Part shown: positions 18,713 to 28,782 of the stretch, piece by piece | How the letters are laid out: each line of letters opens with the position of its first letter | Numbering within the stretch: the first letter of the stretch is position 1 | From: Prochlorococcus sp. AG-424-P23 | Lineage (GTDB): Bacteria > Cyanobacteriota > Cyanobacteriia > PCC-6307 > Cyanobiaceae | Direction of reading: 5' to 3' | Assembly: GCA_003210135.1 (NCBI GenBank) | Contig: QCNK01000012.1 | Span: 1 to 46,242 of the forward strand | DNA length: 46,242 nucleotides | Program-made: the position numbers and the translations under genes | Notes under the pieces: model-generated | Database searches by the model: none | The model's input: only the letters and a program-made list of their open reading frames with translations | What the model was told of the DNA's origin: nothing

Positions 18713-19549
18713 TTAATTTTTTAGCGATGAGGCCAACAAAGCATTTAAAGAATGTGATCCTTTATAAACTAAAATTTGTGCCTTAGGTAACCCTACCAAA
18801 GCCAAGTCCCCAATTAGGTCTAAAATTTTATGTCTTATTGGTTCATTATCAAATCTTAATGGTGGATTAACCCATTTATCACCATTACAAACTAGGGCAT
18901 TTTCCAAACTTCCTCCTTTTATTAATCCAAGTTCACTTAACTCTTGAAATTGATCCTTAAAGCCAAATGTTCTTGCTGGGGCAATCATTTCAACAAAACT
19001 TTTTGGATTCAAATCTATCTCAAAAGTTTGAATTCCAATTGCCTTGTATGGAAAACTTATGGTGGATATAATTGTAGTTTTTTCGGAAGGGGTTGCTACT
19101 ATAACAGAATCCTCCTTATTTAAAGTTATTGATTTATTAATCCCTCGAAAAAAATTATCTGGTTTGGGGGCTTTTTTTATTCCTACTGCTTCAAACTCTT
19201 TAACCCACTGAATTGCGGATCCATCTAAAAGCGGTATCTCTTTCCCATCAACTTCAATATGAATATAACTTAACCCACACCCAGCCATTGAAGATAATAA
19301 ATGTTCAATAGTATATAGATTTCTTCCACCTAATTTAACCGCCGTACAAAGCATCGTACTTCCAATTAAATCTTGACTTAACTTAAAAATCTCTTTAGGT
19401 TTATCCCTGAAAGAAACATAATATCCTTCTTTTTCATAAGAAGAAATTTTAACTCTTGTTTTTTCTCCACTATGAAGGCCTACACCTTCTCTGGAAAACG
19501 CACCAGCCAAGGTATAGCAAGAATCATAATTAGTAGGCCAAGAAAACAC
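18713..19549 (-). CDS. lpxC: UDP-3-O-acyl-N-acetylglucosamine deacetylase
   Basis: Zn-dependent deacetylase, the committed step of lipid A synthesis. Visible motifs are [12 protein letters not shown] at the N-terminus, [13 protein letters not shown] with a zinc-ligand His, and the later [14 protein letters not shown] with further zinc ligands and the catalytic residues. The [10 protein letters not shown] segment is also typical. The length is 278 residues. The start is GTG at 19549, with no gap after the bamA stop, so it depends on bamA transcription. Confidence 0.95.
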   Translation of the reverse strand: MFSWPTNYDSCYTLAGAFSREGVGLHSGEKTRVKISSYEKEGYYVSFRDKPKEIFKLSQDLIGSTMLCTAVKLGGRNLYTIEHLLSSMAGCGLSYIHIEVDGKEIPLLDGSAIQWVKEFEAVGIKKAPKPDNFFRGINKSITLNKEDSVIVATPSEKTTIISTISFPYKAIGIQTFEIDLNPKSFVEMIAPARTFGFKDQFQELSELGLIKGGSLENALVCNGDKWVNPPLRFDNEPIRHKILDLIGDLALVGLPKAQILVYKGSHSLNALLASSLKN

Positions 19550-21688
19550 TTAAAACTTCCATCCAACTCCAAGTGTATATCTCCAATCTCCACTTAGGTC
19601 CTGACTAGCAACATCTAGTCTTAATGGACCAATTGGCGTTTTAATTCCAACTCCCCCACCAAGTGAATATCCAGAGCCTGATTTCTGTAATAATGTCCCA
19701 GGTTTTCCTGGAACATCCTTTTGAGTGCCCAAATCACTTCCTGCATCAACGAACAAAGCTCCTGATAACATTCTCCAAATAGGAAATCTATGCTCTATTG
19801 TGCCTTCAACATAACTTTTACTTACACCCAGTTCACAAGCTCCCCAACCTCTAACAGATGATGTTCCGCCCAAACAAAATGCTTCATAAGGAGGCAATTC
19901 GCCAATAATAGTTCCAGCCTTTAATTGTAAAGCAATAGTTTGAGGGCAATCTTCGCTAGCAGATTCACTTGACTTACATCCCTTTGTTAAATTTATCAAT
20001 TTTGTTGGTATGAAGTATGAATATGAGGCTCTCATTCTATTGAAAGTTGGAGAGCTTTCCCCCACTGAAAGAAACTGTTCAGTACCAAGTTTTAATTTAT
20101 CCCCTGAAGTTGGATTTGAAGAATTATTCAAATTATTTCTAGATGTATTTGCGACAAAACTAACCAATGTATTTTCTGCAGGACAGGATCCATCATTAGG
20201 AGTAAATCCAATACAGATAATATCTGTGACATTTCCTCTTACTGTTGTTGGCGTCCTATCAGCGTAAGGTCTTTTGTTACCCTCACCATCAATCATCTTT
20301 ACTTGCTTAAAATTCATCCCTGCAAGAACTCTCCATTTAGAGGTCTTAAATGGATCCCCACCATTAAGAGGCCTTGAGAAAGAAAATCCACCCCCTGTTT
20401 TTTCTAAAACTACTGATGAAAAAGTATCAGTATTAGATGGTGTTTGGTCATTTACAGCATAAAACTTTCCATTTTCTGCACTTTTAAATTCTTTTGGATA
20501 ATTTCTACCTAAAAAAACATTTGTTCTAAAAGCAGTTCTATGTTTATCTCCTTTAATCCATGGATCAGTTACAGAAAAATTATAGGTAGTTGAATATTCT
20601 CCAAAATTTAAGTTGATACTGGTAGACCATGCTCTACCAAGTGCATTCGTTTCTTGTAAACCAATTGTGGCAAATATACCTGAACTAGTGCTATAGCCAA
20701 GTCCACCAGTTAATGATCCTGTTCTTTGCTCACTTAAGTCTAGAAAAATTATTACATGATCTGGATTAGAGGTATCAGGGCCGAGAGAAACCTTGACATC
20801 ATCAAAAAGCGATGTGGCATAAAGTCTTTTAATATCTGCTTCTAGAATTTTCCTATTAAATATTGAACCTGGTTGCGTTTTTAGTTCTCTTTTTATGACC
20901 CAGTCTTTTGTTTTCCCTTTCCTAAGTTTTCCATCAACCATGATTTCACCATCAGATCCTTGGAATCTCAATTTTATGTCAGATACTATTCCTTCAGAAA
21001 CATTTAATTTAATTATCCCATCATCAGAGATTCTATCTGGACTTTTTATTCTTACTAAAGAATAGCCCTCATCTTCATATCGTTTTTTTATTATTTCTAT
21101 CTTATTTTGAAATTCATTTATGTTTAGTGTAGTTCCATAAAAATTTTTAAAAACATCATCTACATACGCATTAGAAACTACTGAGCTAGTTGGATTAAGT
21201 TCAACTTTCTTTAAAATTGGATTAGGCACAACATTTACAATTAGCCGAACTCCTAATGGACCATCCTGAGGTTTTATTTTAACTCCTGAAAACCAGCCAC
21301 TCGCATATATTGAATTTAAGTCTTTATTCAAAGCTCGATTATCAACAATACTCCCCGGCTTTATACTCATAGCATCGTATGCTCTTAATTCAAGATCTTT
21401 CCCCTCAGGATGATTTTCCCAACCTTCGATAATTATTTCTGAGATAAGAACACTGTCTTGATTGGTATCTTTTTTATTTTCTGCAATAAAAAAATTTTTC
21501 TCTTCTTTAGTATCTAAGCCTTGGGAAAAACTATTTTGAATGTTGTTAATTTCTAAATTTGTTATGGATTGATCAACTTCATTTGGCAAATACTTTGCTG
21601 CAAGTTCTGAATTATTTGATATCAAAATCAGAGGAGAACAAGCAAAATTTGTGAAAACCCTTCTAAATTTTAAAAAATGTTTTTGCAT
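19550..21688 (-). CDS. bamA: Omp85/BamA-family outer-membrane assembly protein
   Basis: Outer-membrane beta-barrel assembly factor. After a poorly hydrophobic N-terminal leader and a low-complexity linker, three POTRA domains follow (about residues 80-330), as is usual for cyanobacterial Omp85. The C-terminal 16-strand barrel begins near SLTGGLGYSTSSGIF. The lid-loop motif appears as SSVRGWG (VRGF/Y class), and the protein ends in an aromatic WKF, the barrel signature. The length is 712 residues. It heads the lpx operon on the minus strand and lies 46 nt after purC. Confidence 0.95.
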   Translation of the reverse strand: MQKHFLKFRRVFTNFACSPLILISNNSELAAKYLPNEVDQSITNLEINNIQNSFSQGLDTKEEKNFFIAENKKDTNQDSVLISEIIIEGWENHPEGKDLELRAYDAMSIKPGSIVDNRALNKDLNSIYASGWFSGVKIKPQDGPLGVRLIVNVVPNPILKKVELNPTSSVVSNAYVDDVFKNFYGTTLNINEFQNKIEIIKKRYEDEGYSLVRIKSPDRISDDGIIKLNVSEGIVSDIKLRFQGSDGEIMVDGKLRKGKTKDWVIKRELKTQPGSIFNRKILEADIKRLYATSLFDDVKVSLGPDTSNPDHVIIFLDLSEQRTGSLTGGLGYSTSSGIFATIGLQETNALGRAWSTSINLNFGEYSTTYNFSVTDPWIKGDKHRTAFRTNVFLGRNYPKEFKSAENGKFYAVNDQTPSNTDTFSSVVLEKTGGGFSFSRPLNGGDPFKTSKWRVLAGMNFKQVKMIDGEGNKRPYADRTPTTVRGNVTDIICIGFTPNDGSCPAENTLVSFVANTSRNNLNNSSNPTSGDKLKLGTEQFLSVGESSPTFNRMRASYSYFIPTKLINLTKGCKSSESASEDCPQTIALQLKAGTIIGELPPYEAFCLGGTSSVRGWGACELGVSKSYVEGTIEHRFPIWRMLSGALFVDAGSDLGTQKDVPGKPGTLLQKSGSGYSLGGGVGIKTPIGPLRLDVASQDLSGDWRYTLGVGWKF

Positions 21689-21733
21689 AATATTTTTGAT
21701 TATGGGATTTGAAGCATTAATTTTTGATTTGAG

Positions 21734-22462
21734 TTAAATGGAATTGTTTATTCTTCGGTTTATTTCACTATAAGCTTCGATTAGACCACCTAAATCATTT
21801 CTAAAAATGTCTTTGTCTAGACTTACTATTGTATCATTTTTCTGACTAAGATCCCACAATCTACAATTGTCAGGACTTATCTCATCACCAAGAAGAATTT
21901 CATTATTGGCATCATATCCGAACTCCAATTTGAAATCAACAAGTTGCAGTTGAATTTTTTTAAAAAAACTTTTCAAAATTAAATTTATTTTTAAAGTTAA
22001 ATTTATTATTAAATCCAAATCACTAGAGCTTAGTATATTCATTAATTCAATCCTGTCTTTTGTAATTAGCGGATCATTTAGTTCATCATTTTTAAGATAA
22101 ATATCAATTAATGGTTTTTTTAGTATAGTACCTGAATTAATAGTAGTTTGTTTACATAAAGATCCGTATGCAATATTTCTAAGCACAATTTCTAAGGGAA
22201 TTACATCTATCCTTTGTGCAATCATTGTATGTTCATTTTTAAGTTCAAGAAAATGAGTTGGAATTTTATTCTTTTCAAGAAGTTTAAAAATACTTGCACT
22301 TATAAGACAATTAAGCTTGCCCTTACCTTCAAATTTGGCTTTTTTCAACGCATTAAAAGCTGTAGCATCATCTTTAAATTCAATAAATACTTTATCTAAA
22401 TCCTCATGAGAAAATACTTTTTTCGCTTTACCTTCATAAATTAATTCATACTTATTATTCAT
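21734..22462 (-). CDS. purC: Phosphoribosylaminoimidazole-succinocarboxamide synthase
   Basis: SAICAR synthetase of purine synthesis. The N-terminal YEGKAKKVF, the IPLEIVLRNIAYGS segment and LVDFKLEFGYD, followed by LLGDEISPDNCRLWD, are diagnostic of the family. The 242-residue length matches the short bacterial form. It reads away from purD on the opposite strand across a 135-bp gap that should contain both promoters. It is followed by bamA. Confidence 0.97.
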   Translation of the reverse strand: MNNKYELIYEGKAKKVFSHEDLDKVFIEFKDDATAFNALKKAKFEGKGKLNCLISASIFKLLEKNKIPTHFLELKNEHTMIAQRIDVIPLEIVLRNIAYGSLCKQTTINSGTILKKPLIDIYLKNDELNDPLITKDRIELMNILSSSDLDLIINLTLKINLILKSFFKKIQLQLVDFKLEFGYDANNEILLGDEISPDNCRLWDLSQKNDTIVSLDKDIFRNDLGGLIEAYSEINRRINNSI

Positions 22463-22597
22463 AAAATTTAGGACCTCATTTGATTACTAAAAGATAGAAT
22501 TGTAATTAACATATTTAATAGAGATCAACTTTTTGAATAGTTTTTTTTATTTTAACTGATTATTCAATGAAACCTCATAACCTTCAAAAACAAATTT

Positions 22598-23929
22598 ATG
22601 AGTATTAATTCAACAAGTTCCAAAGATGACATTAAATTAGAAAATGTTTTAATAATTGGCAATGGCGGTAGAGAAAATTCTTTGGCTTGGGCTATTCAAA
22701 AAAACGAATTAGTCAAAAAAGTTTATTTAGTCCCTGGCAACGCAGGCTCAGAAAGGATAAATAAATGTGAAAGGATAAGAATCGACATAAATAATAAAAA
22801 TGAATTAGTCGAAAAGCTTGATTTTTTTAAAATAAATTTTATTGTAATAGGGCCGGAAATACCTTTAGCAAATGGATTAGCAGATTTTCTTCGCGAAAAA
22901 GACTATAAAGTATTTGGCCCTGGTAAAGATGGAGCAAGATTGGAATATAGCAAATCTTGGGCAAAGGAATTTATGCAAGAAGCAAATATTCCCACTGCAA
23001 AATTTTGGAAAGTCAATTCTTTAGAAGAAGCCACAAAAATTATCCATTCATCATCTCTACCACTAGTAGTTAAAGCAGATGGTCTAGCTTCAGGAAAAGG
23101 TGTTTTTATTCCTGATTCAAAAGATGAATGTTTTAGAGCTGCAGAATCAATCTTTAATGGTAAATTTGGGAATTCTGGGGAGGTTGTAGTTCTAGAAGAA
23201 AAAATTAAGGGCCCAGAAGTTTCTGTTTTTGCTCTTTGTGATGGTAAGAGATATATATTACTTCCAACTGCACAAGATCATAAGCGCCTCTATGAGAAAG
23301 ATAAAGGTCCAAACACAGGCGGGATGGGAGCTTATTCGCCTGCTCCATTATTAACAAAAGACTATCTTGAAAGAATAATCAAAGAGATAATTGAACCGAC
23401 AATAGATGGATTAAATAAAAAAAATATTGACTATAAGGGCGTAATCTATTTTGGATTAATGATCACAAACTCTGGGCCAAAAGTTATAGAATATAATTGT
23501 AGATTTGGTGATCCAGAATGCCAAACAATAATGCCCTTGTTGGATCAAAATTTTGTATTTCTTTTAGAAAAGTGTTCGATGGGAAATTTAACTGGTGATG
23601 AAAAAATTAATACCCCTGATAAAGTTAGTGGCTGCGTAATAGCGACTTCAAAAGGTTATCCGCATGAATATAAAACTGGATTTCCAATAAGAATAGGCAA
23701 AATTGATTCGAGTGATTGTCAAATTTTTGATTCAGGTACTTGTCACAATAAGAATGGCGAATTATTAACAGATGGAGGAAGAGTTTTAAGTATTGTCTGT
23801 CAAGATATAAATTTCGATATGGTTTTTGAAAAAGCATATAAAAATCTTAAAAAAATAAACTTTGAGGGAATTTACTTTAGAAATGATATAGGTCATCAAG
23901 TGAGAAAAAACTTTTCTTCAGAGAATTAG
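22598..23929 (+). CDS. purD: Phosphoribosylamine-glycine ligase (GAR synthetase)
   Basis: ATP-grasp enzyme joining phosphoribosylamine and glycine in purine synthesis. Visible features are VLIIGNGGRENSLAWA at the N-terminus, VVKADGLASGKGV in the ATP-grasp core, QDHKRLYEKDKGPNTGGMGAY (cited in part: the KGPNTGGMGAY signature), and EYNCRFGDPECQ near the metal site. The length is 443 residues. It lies opposite purC and is followed 3 nt later by nblS, so the kinase gene is probably transcribed with it. Confidence 0.97.
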   Translation: MSINSTSSKDDIKLENVLIIGNGGRENSLAWAIQKNELVKKVYLVPGNAGSERINKCERIRIDINNKNELVEKLDFFKINFIVIGPEIPLANGLADFLREKDYKVFGPGKDGARLEYSKSWAKEFMQEANIPTAKFWKVNSLEEATKIIHSSSLPLVVKADGLASGKGVFIPDSKDECFRAAESIFNGKFGNSGEVVVLEEKIKGPEVSVFALCDGKRYILLPTAQDHKRLYEKDKGPNTGGMGAYSPAPLLTKDYLERIIKEIIEPTIDGLNKKNIDYKGVIYFGLMITNSGPKVIEYNCRFGDPECQTIMPLLDQNFVFLLEKCSMGNLTGDEKINTPDKVSGCVIATSKGYPHEYKTGFPIRIGKIDSSDCQIFDSGTCHNKNGELLTDGGRVLSIVCQDINFDMVFEKAYKNLKKINFEGIYFRNDIGHQVRKNFSSEN

Positions 23930-23932
23930 CTT

Positions 23933-26014
23933 ATGATAAATACAAATAATCAGAAAACGAATAATCAGAAAATTAGAGAATATGATGTCTCTGAAAATGA
24001 AGATTTCAATAATAAATTTTGGACAAATAAACTTATTGATTGGTGGAGTAGGTTTAGTTTAAGAACAAAATTGTTAGCGATAGCAACCCTTGTTGTAAGT
24101 CTTCTAATGACAGGGATAACATTTTTTGCACTTAATAGTATTCAACGAGATGCAGGGATGAATGATACAAGATATGCTCGAGATCTTGGACTATTGTTGT
24201 CTGGTAATGTCACTGAATTAGTGGCTAATAATCAAAAAAAAGAAATCTCAAATGTAGCTGAAAAGTTTTGGAGATCAAGCCGAAATCTACGTTACATATT
24301 CTTTACTGATGCTGAAGATATAGTTCAACTTGGGATCCCAATTAGTGCCACGCCAACAAGTTCGGATAGTCAATTCCAGCTCACTAGAAGATTAAAACTC
24401 CCATCGGAATTAAAGAAAAGACCACAATTCCCCTTAGTTAGGCAGCACACAACACCTCAGGGTCAAGTAACAGATGTATTTGTCCCAATGCTATGGAAAG
24501 GGAAATATCTTGGAACTTTAGCTTTAGGAGTAACACCTAATAAAAAAGCATTAGCCAGTGCCGCACTAACTAGAGAGGTCACAATTGCAGTTTTTATCTC
24601 TATTTGGGTTTTAGTAATACTTGGAGCTGTGTTTAATGCACTAACAATTACTAGACCTGTGAGAGAGTTAGTAAGAGGTGTTAGGGAAATTTCAAAAGGA
24701 AACTTTAAATCAAGAATTTCTTTGCCTATGACAGGAGATTTAGGGGAACTTTTAAATGGATTTAACAGAATGGCTACTCAGTTAGAAAATTATGACGAGG
24801 CAAACATTGAAGAACTTAAAGCCGCTCAAATAAAGCAGCAATCCTTAATAGCTACTATGGCTGATGGTGCAATATTATTGGATTCTGAAGGAAAGATTGT
24901 ACTTACTAATCCAACAGCTAAAAGATTATTCCGTTGGGAGGGAAGGTTCTTAGAAGGAAAATATTTTTTAAATGAGATACCCGAAATTTTATCTAATGAT
25001 TTACATACAAATATAGAATCGATTTTAAACAGAGAAAAAGAAAAGGATGATTTAAGGTTTAGCTTAGGTGAACCAGCAAGAACTTTAAGAATTGTTTTAC
25101 AATCAGTTTTAGACACTAACAAAGTTGAACTTAAAGGTATCGCGGTCACAATTCAGGATCTAACTAGAGAGGTAGAATTAAATGCAGCACAAAACAGATT
25201 TATTAGTAATGTTTCACATGAGTTAAGGACACCACTTTTTAACATAAAAAGTTACGTGGAGACTCTTCATGATTTAAAAGATCAGCTTTCAAATGAAGAA
25301 CAACTTGAATTTCTGGGTATTGCAAATTCAGAGACTGATAGGTTAACAAGACTCGTGAATGATGTATTAGATTTATCAAGATTAGAGTCAGGTAAAATAA
25401 TTCAACTAGAGGAAATGGATATTAAACCTGCAATAGAACAGACCCTCAGAAATTACAGACTTAACGCTATAGAAAAAAATGTTTCATTAGCTCATGATAT
25501 AGAAGAAACTATTCCTCCAATACTTGGGAATTTTGATTTACTTCTACAAGTTTTTGATAATCTGCTTGGTAATGGGTTAAAGTTTAGCCCAAAAAATAGC
25601 AACTTAATTATAAGAGCTTATACTTGGCCAGATTCCTGTCCTGCTTTTCCTCCGAATAATAACAATGATGGAGCACCTCAATGCGAGTTAATTTCACCAT
25701 TACCTAGAGTAAGAATTGAGATTACTGATACAGGTTCTGGGATATCTCAAGCGGATCAAGAGAAAATTTTTGACCGTTTTTATAGAGTAGAGAATGCCGT
25801 TCATACTGAGCAAGGAACAGGTTTAGGGTTGTCTATAGTTAGAGGAATTATAGAAAAACATGGTGGAGAAATTAGAATGGCTAGTGAATTAGGAGTTGGA
25901 ACAACCTTCTGGTTTGATTTGGCGTTGGCACAATCAGATAAAGACGAATTATTAACTCAAACTATTAATAATTCAGATAATTTCCCCAGCTCTGAAATAA
26001 GTAAAATAGTCTAA
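23933..26014 (+). CDS. nblS: NblS/Hik33-type membrane sensor histidine kinase
   Basis: Two-component sensor for high light and stress; in cyanobacteria it controls hli genes through RpaB-type regulators. The 693-residue product has TM1 at about 45-67, an extracytoplasmic sensor region, TM2 at about 216-239, HAMP at 236-290 and a PAS domain at about 300-410. His429 lies in NVSHELRTP, the N-box Asn543/Asn547 in DNLLGNGLKF, the G1 box at DTGSGIS (599-605) and the G2 box at GTGLGLS. This full architecture and the purD neighbour identify it well. It is convergent with kaiC, with a 4-nt overlap. Confidence 0.95.
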   Translation: MINTNNQKTNNQKIREYDVSENEDFNNKFWTNKLIDWWSRFSLRTKLLAIATLVVSLLMTGITFFALNSIQRDAGMNDTRYARDLGLLLSGNVTELVANNQKKEISNVAEKFWRSSRNLRYIFFTDAEDIVQLGIPISATPTSSDSQFQLTRRLKLPSELKKRPQFPLVRQHTTPQGQVTDVFVPMLWKGKYLGTLALGVTPNKKALASAALTREVTIAVFISIWVLVILGAVFNALTITRPVRELVRGVREISKGNFKSRISLPMTGDLGELLNGFNRMATQLENYDEANIEELKAAQIKQQSLIATMADGAILLDSEGKIVLTNPTAKRLFRWEGRFLEGKYFLNEIPEILSNDLHTNIESILNREKEKDDLRFSLGEPARTLRIVLQSVLDTNKVELKGIAVTIQDLTREVELNAAQNRFISNVSHELRTPLFNIKSYVETLHDLKDQLSNEEQLEFLGIANSETDRLTRLVNDVLDLSRLESGKIIQLEEMDIKPAIEQTLRNYRLNAIEKNVSLAHDIEETIPPILGNFDLLLQVFDNLLGNGLKFSPKNSNLIIRAYTWPDSCPAFPPNNNNDGAPQCELISPLPRVRIEITDTGSGISQADQEKIFDRFYRVENAVHTEQGTGLGLSIVRGIIEKHGGEIRMASELGVGTTFWFDLALAQSDKDELLTQTINNSDNFPSSEISKIV

Positions 26015-27540
26015 TTATTATCTAATCCTTTAAAAATATTCTGAACATTCTGATCAGGAATAACTCTATGAGGGGCACCACTAAATATCTGTTCGAAATT
26101 AGAAAAAGAATCTTTTATTTCCGGGCCTTTATTAGTGATTATAAATTCTCTTATTCGCTTATCATGCCATGATCCTCGCATTTTAAAAACATTTAATGCT
26201 CTAGCCATCTCTCCTTTAATTTCAACATATTGAAGCAACAATATTGTGTCTGTAATTGTTGAGATGTGAGAATCAGTAATGGAATGACTTCCCATAAATT
26301 CTTCTGCGGTATTTGTGAAAAACCCTGCTATCTCTTCTTGTTTTGTGTAACCTGTAACTGCAATTACAAACTGTCTAAATGCATTTAAACTTACACCTCG
26401 AGCTAATGCTGAGAGAGAATCAATTGCCATTCTTTTTGGTTTAAATTGATTAATTTGCGTTTTGATGATTTGCAGGTGATCTTCCAAACCAGTAGATTCA
26501 GGATAGGCACAAATAATTTTTAATAAACCATCACTTTCCATCTTTTCAAAGTCTATTCCCCAACTAGTCGCATTTCTAAGTAATTGAGCCCTGGATTCCT
26601 CATATGCAAAAAGTATGGCTCTTTCATTGTTGTTATAAGCATCTTCTACAAATTTCGATACAAGCATAGTCTTACCCGTGCCAGTAGCTCCCGTAGCAAG
26701 GATAATAGAGTCTTGAAAATATCCTCCTCCACACATATCATCGAGATCTTTAACTCCAGAACTAATCCTAATATTTGAGGACCGCTGTGTTAATCTCATT
26801 GCTCCAAGTGCGAATACACTTATACCATCTGCTCCCATAGTGAACGGGTATTCCCCTTTCATATGTACAGTTCCTCTTAACTTCAAGACCTCTAGAGTTC
26901 TTCTTCTCTTTTCTGACTCTAGAACATTTCTTAATAAGACAACATTATCAGAAACAAATTCTTCTACTCCATATCTTGCAATGGGTCCGTAATCATCAAC
27001 CCTTTCTGTAGTCATAACCGTTGTAACTCCAATTTCTTTTAATCTCGCAATTAGCCTAAATATTTCTCTTCTAACTACGTAAATAGCATCATATTGTTGG
27101 AAAACTGCAGTTATAGAATCTATTGCAACTCTCTTAGCTTTATATTTTCTTATTGCGTAACTTATTCTTTCAATAAGGCCAGACAAGTCAAAATTACCTG
27201 CCACATCTTGCCCGTCAGGATCAGGAGAGGCATCCAATATAAATAATTTATTTTGATCAATTAATTCTTGTAAATCCCATCCGAAGCTAGCAGCGTTTCT
27301 TATTATGTCTAAAGGGGATTCTTCAAATGTAACGAAAATACCTGGCTCATCAAAATTACAAATTCCATGGTGTAAGTATTGGAGCGAGAAAACAGTTTTA
27401 CCAGTTCCTGATGTACCGCTAACTAGAGTACTTCGAGATACGGGCAACCCACCTCTACAGACATCATCAAAACCTTCTATACCGGTAGGTAGTTTTTGTA
27501 CTTGCATTTTATTTGATTTACCAAATTTCTTATCTTTCAT
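26011..27540 (-). CDS. kaiC: Circadian clock ATPase/kinase KaiC
   Basis: Core clock protein with two RecA-like domains. CI has Walker A GTSGTGKT at 42-49 and the catalytic pair Glu73-Glu74. CII has Walker A GATGTGKT at 284-291 and Glu314-Glu315. The phosphorylation sites are Ser427 and Thr428 in DSHISTITD, matching S431/T432 of Synechococcus elongatus. The C-terminal tail, where KaiA binds in other species, is short and diverged (IFKGLDNN). The length is 509 residues. It is cotranscribed with kaiB 69 nt upstream; no kaiA lies beside it. Confidence 0.98.
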   Translation of the reverse strand: MKDKKFGKSNKMQVQKLPTGIEGFDDVCRGGLPVSRSTLVSGTSGTGKTVFSLQYLHHGICNFDEPGIFVTFEESPLDIIRNAASFGWDLQELIDQNKLFILDASPDPDGQDVAGNFDLSGLIERISYAIRKYKAKRVAIDSITAVFQQYDAIYVVRREIFRLIARLKEIGVTTVMTTERVDDYGPIARYGVEEFVSDNVVLLRNVLESEKRRRTLEVLKLRGTVHMKGEYPFTMGADGISVFALGAMRLTQRSSNIRISSGVKDLDDMCGGGYFQDSIILATGATGTGKTMLVSKFVEDAYNNNERAILFAYEESRAQLLRNATSWGIDFEKMESDGLLKIICAYPESTGLEDHLQIIKTQINQFKPKRMAIDSLSALARGVSLNAFRQFVIAVTGYTKQEEIAGFFTNTAEEFMGSHSITDSHISTITDTILLLQYVEIKGEMARALNVFKMRGSWHDKRIREFIITNKGPEIKDSFSNFEQIFSGAPHRVIPDQNVQNIFKGLDNN

Positions 27541-27609
27541 AGTTCTGTTAAAAGAAAATTAAATAAAAATAAACTTTAAATTTACTTTAATTATAAAATT
27601 TTCTATATG

Positions 27610-27927
27610 TTATTTATCCCCACTATATTCAGTTTCAGTTAATTCATCAAAAAGTAAATCTAAACCAATTAAAACCTTTTCTCTATCAGATAGGTCACCA
27701 ATTATTCTTCTAACTGGTGGAGGTAAAATTTTTGCCAAGGTTGGAGTAGCCAAAATCTTATCTTCCTCTGCAAGCTGTGGTTGCTTAAGTACATCGATAA
27801 CCTTCAAGGCATAAACTCCTTTAAATTCATTCTCTAAAATTTCTCTTAAAGTATTTAATGCTCGCATCGAATTAGGAGTATTTCCAGCAACATAGAGTTT
27901 TAAAATATAAGTTTTTCTTGCTGCCAT
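27610..27927 (-). CDS. kaiB: Circadian clock protein KaiB
   Basis: Thioredoxin-like, fold-switching partner of phosphorylated KaiC. The motifs [17 protein letters not shown] and [15 protein letters not shown] are almost identical to those of well-studied KaiB proteins. I choose the ATG at 27927, which gives [10 protein letters not shown] and 105 residues; a start five codons upstream is possible but unlike the family. It is upstream of kaiC and divergent from rplU, with a 144-bp gap containing a possible promoter. Confidence 0.98.
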   Translation of the reverse strand: MAARKTYILKLYVAGNTPNSMRALNTLREILENEFKGVYALKVIDVLKQPQLAEEDKILATPTLAKILPPPVRRIIGDLSDREKVLIGLDLLFDELTETEYSGDK

Positions 27928-27977
27928 TTTGATGTTTCCCAAAATTGATATAGAAAATTTAAAACAAACCTTGACTT

Positions 27978-28006
27978 ATTACACTACAAAATAAGAGAAT
28001 AAACAA
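27978..28006 (-). promoter_or_regulatory. Possible sigma70-type promoter of kaiBC
   Basis: Read on the minus strand, TTGTTT (28001-28006) and TGTAAT (27978-27983) are separated by 17 bp. They match the -35 and -10 consensus at four and five of six positions. Transcription would start about 45 nt before the chosen kaiB ATG. Pure pattern match in AT-rich DNA, so only tentative. Confidence 0.33.
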
Positions 28007-28071
28007 ATTATTATGATTGCTCATTTGGTTTAATCAAATTAAAAATTTGGACCTAATAGCGTCTTTAAGAT

Positions 28072-28512
28072 ATGACAAATTCAAAAAACTCCTCAAAAAA
28101 TTCTTTTGAAAATAAAGAATTGTATGCAATTGCAGAAACCTCAGGCCAACAATTTTGGTTCGAAGTTAACAGATACTATGACATAGACAGGTTAAATGCG
28201 AAAGAGAAAGATAAAATAACATTAGAAAAAGTTTTACTTTTAAAGGATAAAAATTCAATCACAATTGGTAAACCTTACGTAAAGGATGCAAAAATCGAAT
28301 TAGAAGTTGTTTCGCATAAAAGAGATAAAAAAATTCTTGTTTACAAGATGCGTCCAAAAAAGAAGACAAGAAGAAAGATGGGCCATAGGCAAGAACTCAC
28401 AAGAGTTATGGTAAAATCTATATCATTAGGTAAAAGTGTTCCTAAGTCTTCTTCAAAAAAAGAAACTGTTAAAAAGGAAACTAAACCAAAATCTGAAAAA
28501 TCTACAAATTAA
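28072..28512 (+). CDS. rplU: 50S ribosomal protein L21
   Basis: Large-subunit protein. The L21 core is present from about residue 17: YAIAETSGQQFWFEVNRYYDID, VLLLKDKNSITIGKPYV and the basic KMRPKKKTRRKMGHRQELT that binds rRNA. At 146 residues it is longer than the usual 100-105, because of a serine/asparagine-rich N-terminal extension and a lysine/serine-rich C-terminal tail (about residues 118-146). Such tails are seen in some cyanobacterial L21 proteins. It lies 9 nt upstream of rpmA. Confidence 0.97.
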   Translation: MTNSKNSSKNSFENKELYAIAETSGQQFWFEVNRYYDIDRLNAKEKDKITLEKVLLLKDKNSITIGKPYVKDAKIELEVVSHKRDKKILVYKMRPKKKTRRKMGHRQELTRVMVKSISLGKSVPKSSSKKETVKKETKPKSEKSTN

Positions 28513-28521
28513 AAATTTCTA

Positions 28522-28782
28522 ATGGCACATAAAAAGGGTACAGGTTCTACAAGAAACGGTAGAGATTCAAATTCCAAAAGACTAGGGGTAAAGGCCTACG
28601 GTGGAGAGAAAGTAACTGCAGGTTCAATTTTAATTCGCCAAAGAGGAACATCCTTTTTGCCAGGAATCAATGTAGGCAAAGGGAAAGATGACACTCTTTT
28701 TGCACTCAAAGAAGGAACTGTGAGTTTTGAAAGCATTAAAAGAAATTTGAGAAATAGAAAAAGAGTCAATGTAGTTATCTAA
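28522..28782 (+). CDS. rpmA: 50S ribosomal protein L27
   Basis: Large-subunit protein near the peptidyl-transferase centre. [20 protein letters not shown] is the conserved N-terminal arm, followed by [17 protein letters not shown] and the [10 protein letters not shown] segment. No cleavable Firmicute-type leader is present. The 86-residue length is normal. Its 3' end overlaps the opposing methyltransferase gene by 4 nt. Confidence 0.98.
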   Translation: MAHKKGTGSTRNGRDSNSKRLGVKAYGGEKVTAGSILIRQRGTSFLPGINVGKGKDDTLFALKEGTVSFESIKRNLRNRKRVNVVI

